7,912 nt of DNA from an uncultured Prosthecobacter sp. (GTDB lineage Bacteria; Verrucomicrobiota; Verrucomicrobiia; Verrucomicrobiales; Verrucomicrobiaceae): positions 1 through 7,912 of the forward strand of contig CANNUR010000131.1 in NCBI GenBank assembly GCA_947523045.1, given 5' to 3'. The notes beneath the pieces are model-generated. The model searched no databases. It had not been told where the DNA came from and worked only from the letters and a program-made list of their open reading frames with translations. How positions within the stretch are numbered: the stretch's first letter is position 1; each line of letters starts with the position of its first letter. Below, one piece after another: positions 4,754 to 7,912 of the stretch. A program made the translations under genes and the position numbers.

Positions 4754-7675
4754 ATGATTCCATCCCCCGCCTGCACGACCCAGGGTGCCACTGCGCCGGT
4801 GGCCGGCCGGCGGGAGATGCTCCGGCACGCGTTGGAGCATGCCGCTCACGCCCTGCCGAGTCAGGGGCCGATGGGGGTGTTCGTCCATCACAACACCCTG
4901 CATGCCCTGCAGCACGAGGATTTCGAAACGGCGGTAGTCCAAGCGGCGCAGCTCTTTGAGGCGGAACCCTTTCTGAGCGAGGAGGCCTATCAACAGGCGC
5001 GGGTGGAGGGCCGCATTCTTGATGAGGACATTGATGCTGTGCTCGGCTGCCAGCCGGATGCCGTGATTCTGCCCGGACGGCTGAGCCGCCGAACGTTGCG
5101 TCGAGCGCTGCTCATCCCGGGCGTTCGCCGGGTCAACGGTCTCGACATCGCCTGGCAGCTGGAGGAGGGCGACTGGCTGCGCGGCTTCCGGCGCGATTTG
5201 CCGCCAGCCTCGGCCCACTGTTTGACCGGGGACACTCCGGTGCGACTTTGGCAAGCCTGTCTCGCACGAGTGCCGCTGCTTCAGGCGTCGCCACCGTGCC
5301 GGCCCCGGCGACCTCACGAGGCGGTGCTGGCCGCCACCGGCGAGGATCTGGATCGCATCATTCACCCCCCGCTGATTCGTTTGGTGGGGGCCTATCTCGA
5401 TCAGGGCATCGCCTACTGGCCGATGCCGGGCCGTGAGCACGGATTGTTGGTCGCTTCGCGCCGCATCATGGCACAGCCGCTGGCGGTTTACCGGCGCCAC
5501 CTGGCCGGGGCGCGAACGGAGTTCCTGCGCCAGGAGGCGCAGGCGATGGATGCGGAGACGGTGGTGCTCGACGCTCTGCAGCGGCTGGGAGTGCCCGAAG
5601 ATGAATGGGAGTCGTTTCTCACCGCCGAGTTGCTGCCGCTGCGCGGCTGGGCCGGCATGGTGAACATGCTGGAAAAGGACGTGACCCTGGCGCCGCACGA
5701 TCGCGTGCGCTGTTCGCTGCTGGAGTTTGTCGCCCTGCGCCTGACCTACACCCTGGCCGCCCTGCAGGATCTGATGGGCGACACCGTCGCCTGGCGTCGC
5801 GTGCCGGTGCTGGCGCCGCGTGCGGATCGCCTGACGCCGGTGGCGCGCTTTTTTGATGTCGCCCAACTCATTGGCCTGGCCAGCCATGAGCTCGCTGGCC
5901 TGGCCGAGGCCGACTTTGAGCGGTTGCAGAGTGAGATTGCTGACTGTCATGAGATCGAGCGCCGCCGCCTGCTGCACCTGGCCTATGAGCGGCGTCATGA
6001 GCGCGGCATCCTCATCCCCCTGGCCAAACACCGGTCCCTGCCGCCCGTTGAGGCGGAGGGCGACCGTCTCGCCGCCCAGGTGCTGTTTTGCATCGATGAG
6101 CGGGAGGAGTCGTTCCGCCGAGCCCTTGAGGAGGTGGATCCGAACATGGAGACCGTCGGCGCGGCTGGATTCTTTGGCGTGGCCATCCATTACGCGGGTC
6201 TTGATGAGGCCCGCGGTGTTTCGCTCTGTCCGGTCGTGGTGACACCGGCGCATGCCGTGCGCGAGGTGGCAGTCGGGGATCACGCCCATCTGCAGGCCAA
6301 GCGCCAGTGGCTGCGCCGCGCCTGGGCGAGGGTGACGCGCAACACCTTCATCTCCTCGCGCACCCTGGTGCGCGGCTGGATCAGCACGGCTTGCCTGGGT
6401 TTTTTGTCGCTCTTCCCGCTCATTTTCCGCGTGCTCAGTCCGCGCAGCTACGGTCGCTTGATTCGGCGGCTGAACCGGGCCTTTCTGCCGGAGCCGAAAA
6501 CCGAGCTGACCTTCATGCGTGACGATGCCGAGTCGCGCGATGCCACCACCGGACTGCTTCGCGGGTTCACCGAGCAGGAGATGGCCGACCGGGTTTTTTC
6601 CGTGCTTGGACCGGCGGGTCTGCAGCGCGCGCATGCCCGCCTGGTGGTGGTGCTCGGGCATGGCAGTACCAGTCTGAACAATCCCTATGAGTCCGCCTAC
6701 TGCTGCGGCGCCTGCGGCGGTCGCACGGGGGCTCCGAATGCCCGTGTCTTTGCCATCATGGCCAATCGGCCCGGGGTCCGGGCGGTGCTGCGCGGGCGCG
6801 GCATCATCATCCCCGAGGACACCTGGTTCCTCGGTGGCTATCACGATACCTGCAGTGATGACATTGAGTTCTTTGACACGGATCTGCTGCCTGCCTCACA
6901 CCGCGGCGACCTCAACCGCGTGCAGCAGTCGCTCGATCGTGCGCGCGTGCTGAATGCCGACGAGCGGGTGCGCCGTTTCGGCACCGCCGGACCGGGGATC
7001 CGCGGCGAGCGCGCCCTGCGCCATGTGCAGGCGCGTGCCGAGCACATCGCCGAGCCACGGCCCGAGTATGGTCACTGCACCAATGCCGTCGCCTTTGTGG
7101 GGCGTCGGGCGCGCACCCGCGGCCTGTTCCTGGATCGCCGCGCCTTCCTGGTCAGCTATGATCCGGACGCGGATTCGAGCGATCAGGCCCTGGCGCGTGT
7201 GCTGGCCGCGGTGGTGCCGGTCTGCGCCGGCATCAACCTGGAGTACTACTTTTCCACGGTCGACAACGAGGTCTACGGCAGTGGCACCAAGCTGCCGCAC
7301 AACATCACTGGATTGGTGGGCGTGATGAACGGTTTCCAGGGCGATCTGCGCACGGGATTGCCGCTGCAGACGGTGGAGCTGCACGAACCCGTGCGCGTGC
7401 TCTTCGTTGTCGAGACGACGCCGCAGCGGTTGATGGCCGTGGTCAGGGCGAATCCCGAACTGGTTGAGTTTGTCGGCAACCGCTGGATTCGTCTGGCGAC
7501 GATGGACCCGGCCGATGGCCGCATTCAGATCTACCGTGGAGGAGATCTCTTTGAGCCGCTTGAGGGCGATGAAGAGCCGCTGCCGGTGACACCGGACTCG
7601 CGCAGCTGGTACCAGGGCAAGGCCGGTCACCTGCCGCTCGCCCGCATTGAACCCAGCCAGGCCGTTAGACCATGA
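4754..7675 (+). CDS. dabA: DabA: inorganic-carbon transport subunit (DUF2309, zinc beta-CA-like)
   Basis: DabA is the cytoplasmic subunit of the DAB system. It binds zinc like a beta-carbonic anhydrase and, coupled to DabB, hydrates CO2 to bicarbonate in one direction. From ATG 4754 it has 973 residues, longer than the ~830-residue Halothiobacillus DabA. Family signatures are VFVHHNTLHALQHEDFE (42-58), CIDEREESFRR (446-456), GHGSTSLNNPYESAYCCGACGG (636 region) and near the C-terminus DNEVYGSGTKLPHN followed by GDLRTGLPLQ (837-872). The expected zinc ligands are present: C446 and D448 in CID, and H636 and C651 with the same 15-residue spacing as H524/C539 of the characterised protein. One hydrophobic stretch (542-561) may sit against the membrane or DabB. 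GTG 4745 is an alternative start; ATG is preferred because TGAG (4742-4745) lies 8 nt before it. The stop overlaps dabB (ATGA), implying coupled translation and stoichiometric assembly. Confidence 0.93.
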   Translation: MIPSPACTTQGATAPVAGRREMLRHALEHAAHALPSQGPMGVFVHHNTLHALQHEDFETAVVQAAQLFEAEPFLSEEAYQQARVEGRILDEDIDAVLGCQPDAVILPGRLSRRTLRRALLIPGVRRVNGLDIAWQLEEGDWLRGFRRDLPPASAHCLTGDTPVRLWQACLARVPLLQASPPCRPRRPHEAVLAATGEDLDRIIHPPLIRLVGAYLDQGIAYWPMPGREHGLLVASRRIMAQPLAVYRRHLAGARTEFLRQEAQAMDAETVVLDALQRLGVPEDEWESFLTAELLPLRGWAGMVNMLEKDVTLAPHDRVRCSLLEFVALRLTYTLAALQDLMGDTVAWRRVPVLAPRADRLTPVARFFDVAQLIGLASHELAGLAEADFERLQSEIADCHEIERRRLLHLAYERRHERGILIPLAKHRSLPPVEAEGDRLAAQVLFCIDEREESFRRALEEVDPNMETVGAAGFFGVAIHYAGLDEARGVSLCPVVVTPAHAVREVAVGDHAHLQAKRQWLRRAWARVTRNTFISSRTLVRGWISTACLGFLSLFPLIFRVLSPRSYGRLIRRLNRAFLPEPKTELTFMRDDAESRDATTGLLRGFTEQEMADRVFSVLGPAGLQRAHARLVVVLGHGSTSLNNPYESAYCCGACGGRTGAPNARVFAIMANRPGVRAVLRGRGIIIPEDTWFLGGYHDTCSDDIEFFDTDLLPASHRGDLNRVQQSLDRARVLNADERVRRFGTAGPGIRGERALRHVQARAEHIAEPRPEYGHCTNAVAFVGRRARTRGLFLDRRAFLVSYDPDADSSDQALARVLAAVVPVCAGINLEYYFSTVDNEVYGSGTKLPHNITGLVGVMNGFQGDLRTGLPLQTVELHEPVRVLFVVETTPQRLMAVVRANPELVEFVGNRWIRLATMDPADGRIQIYRGGDLFEPLEGDEEPLPVTPDSRSWYQGKAGHLPLARIEPSQAVRP

Positions 7676-7912
7676 CTTCCGAATCCCTCGCCCTGTTGTT
7701 GGTTGCCGTGCCTGGCGCCGCCTTTCTGGTCCTGAGCCTGCTCTGGCTGCTCGGCATCCCGCTTTCCGAGCGCCTGCTGGCCGGGCTGACCCGGTCACTC
7801 TACCTGCTGCTGGTGGGGGTGGCCGGCGCCCTGGTTTGGCGGATGTGGGGCGATGGGTTGATGCCGGTGCGGGTGTCGGTGGGCGACTGGTTTCGCGTCG
7901 CCGAGTACCATT
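7672..7912 (+). CDS. dabB: DabB: NuoL/MrpA-like membrane subunit, N-terminal 80 residues (cut by window edge)
   Basis: The frame opens at ATG 7672, overlapping the dabA stop by 4 nt, and stays open to the window end (80 codons). It encodes two hydrophobic segments: LALLLVAVPGAAFLVLSLLWLLGI (about 6-29) and SLYLLLVGVAGALVWRM (about 43-59). These are followed by VSVGDWFRVAEYH, which matches the start of NuoL/NdhF-type proton-channel subunits, where GDWF is followed by a strand and the next helix. In DAB systems this subunit (PF00361 family) conducts H+ or Na+ and powers the DabA reaction. The lysines and glutamates of the ion channel lie beyond the window, so completeness cannot be judged. Identity rests on this N-terminus plus its coupling to dabA. 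A general NADH dehydrogenase subunit L is the alternative and is unlikely here. Confidence 0.85.
   Translation, partial: MTSESLALLLVAVPGAAFLVLSLLWLLGIPLSERLLAGLTRSLYLLLVGVAGALVWRMWGDGLMPVRVSVGDWFRVAEYH

Noticed and set aside
4304..6844. An 846-codon open frame on the minus strand, opposite dabA and running into sulP in another frame.
   Set aside because: It is rich in Arg, His, Gln and Pro with no domain pattern and lies antisense to strongly conserved DabA motifs. High GC content readily opens such antisense frames.

Overview
The window is a GC-rich stretch of bacterial chromosome, densely coded, with short intergenic gaps and several overlapping start/stop codons. The ECF sigma factor and the general protein style (long Ala/Arg/Pro-rich reading frames, sigma region 4 ending in a SRLFYARKKL-type helix) resemble Verrucomicrobiota, most likely the Opitutales/Opitutaceae side. 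That placement is an impression from protein style and has not been tested by a search. There is no sign of an insertion sequence, phage, CRISPR array, tRNA or rRNA.

Layout from left to right. (1) Positions 1-326, minus strand: the N-terminal part of an unrecognised cytoplasmic protein, cut by the window edge. (2) Positions 327-520: a divergent intergenic region with a good sigma70-like promoter (440-467) reading right, and a hairpin plus T-run (370-393). (3) Positions 521-2209, plus strand: a tightly packed three-gene unit of ECF sigma factor, single-pass anti-sigma-like membrane protein and small exported protein, joined by 17-nt and 4-nt overlaps. (4) Positions 2205-2237: a hairpin that contains the stop codons of two convergent genes. 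(5) Positions 2215-4590, minus strand: a SulP-family anion transporter followed 9 nt later by a DUF2490 outer-membrane beta-barrel protein. (6) Positions 4591-4753: a divergent control region unusually rich in inverted repeats. (7) Positions 4754-7912, plus strand: dabA (long DUF2309 form), overlapping by ATGA with dabB, which runs off the window.

The main biological content is the right half. It is a putative inorganic-carbon (CO2/bicarbonate) accumulation locus. DabA is a zinc, beta-carbonic-anhydrase-like subunit, and DabB is an NuoL-like cation-translocating membrane subunit. Together they form the DAB energy-coupled system that converts CO2 to bicarbonate in one direction. The SulP protein transcribed away from them is a plausible bicarbonate or sulfate carrier, and the DUF2490 protein could be its outer-membrane companion. 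The left half is a separate sigma/anti-sigma stress-response type operon, and nothing in the sequence ties it to the carbon genes.
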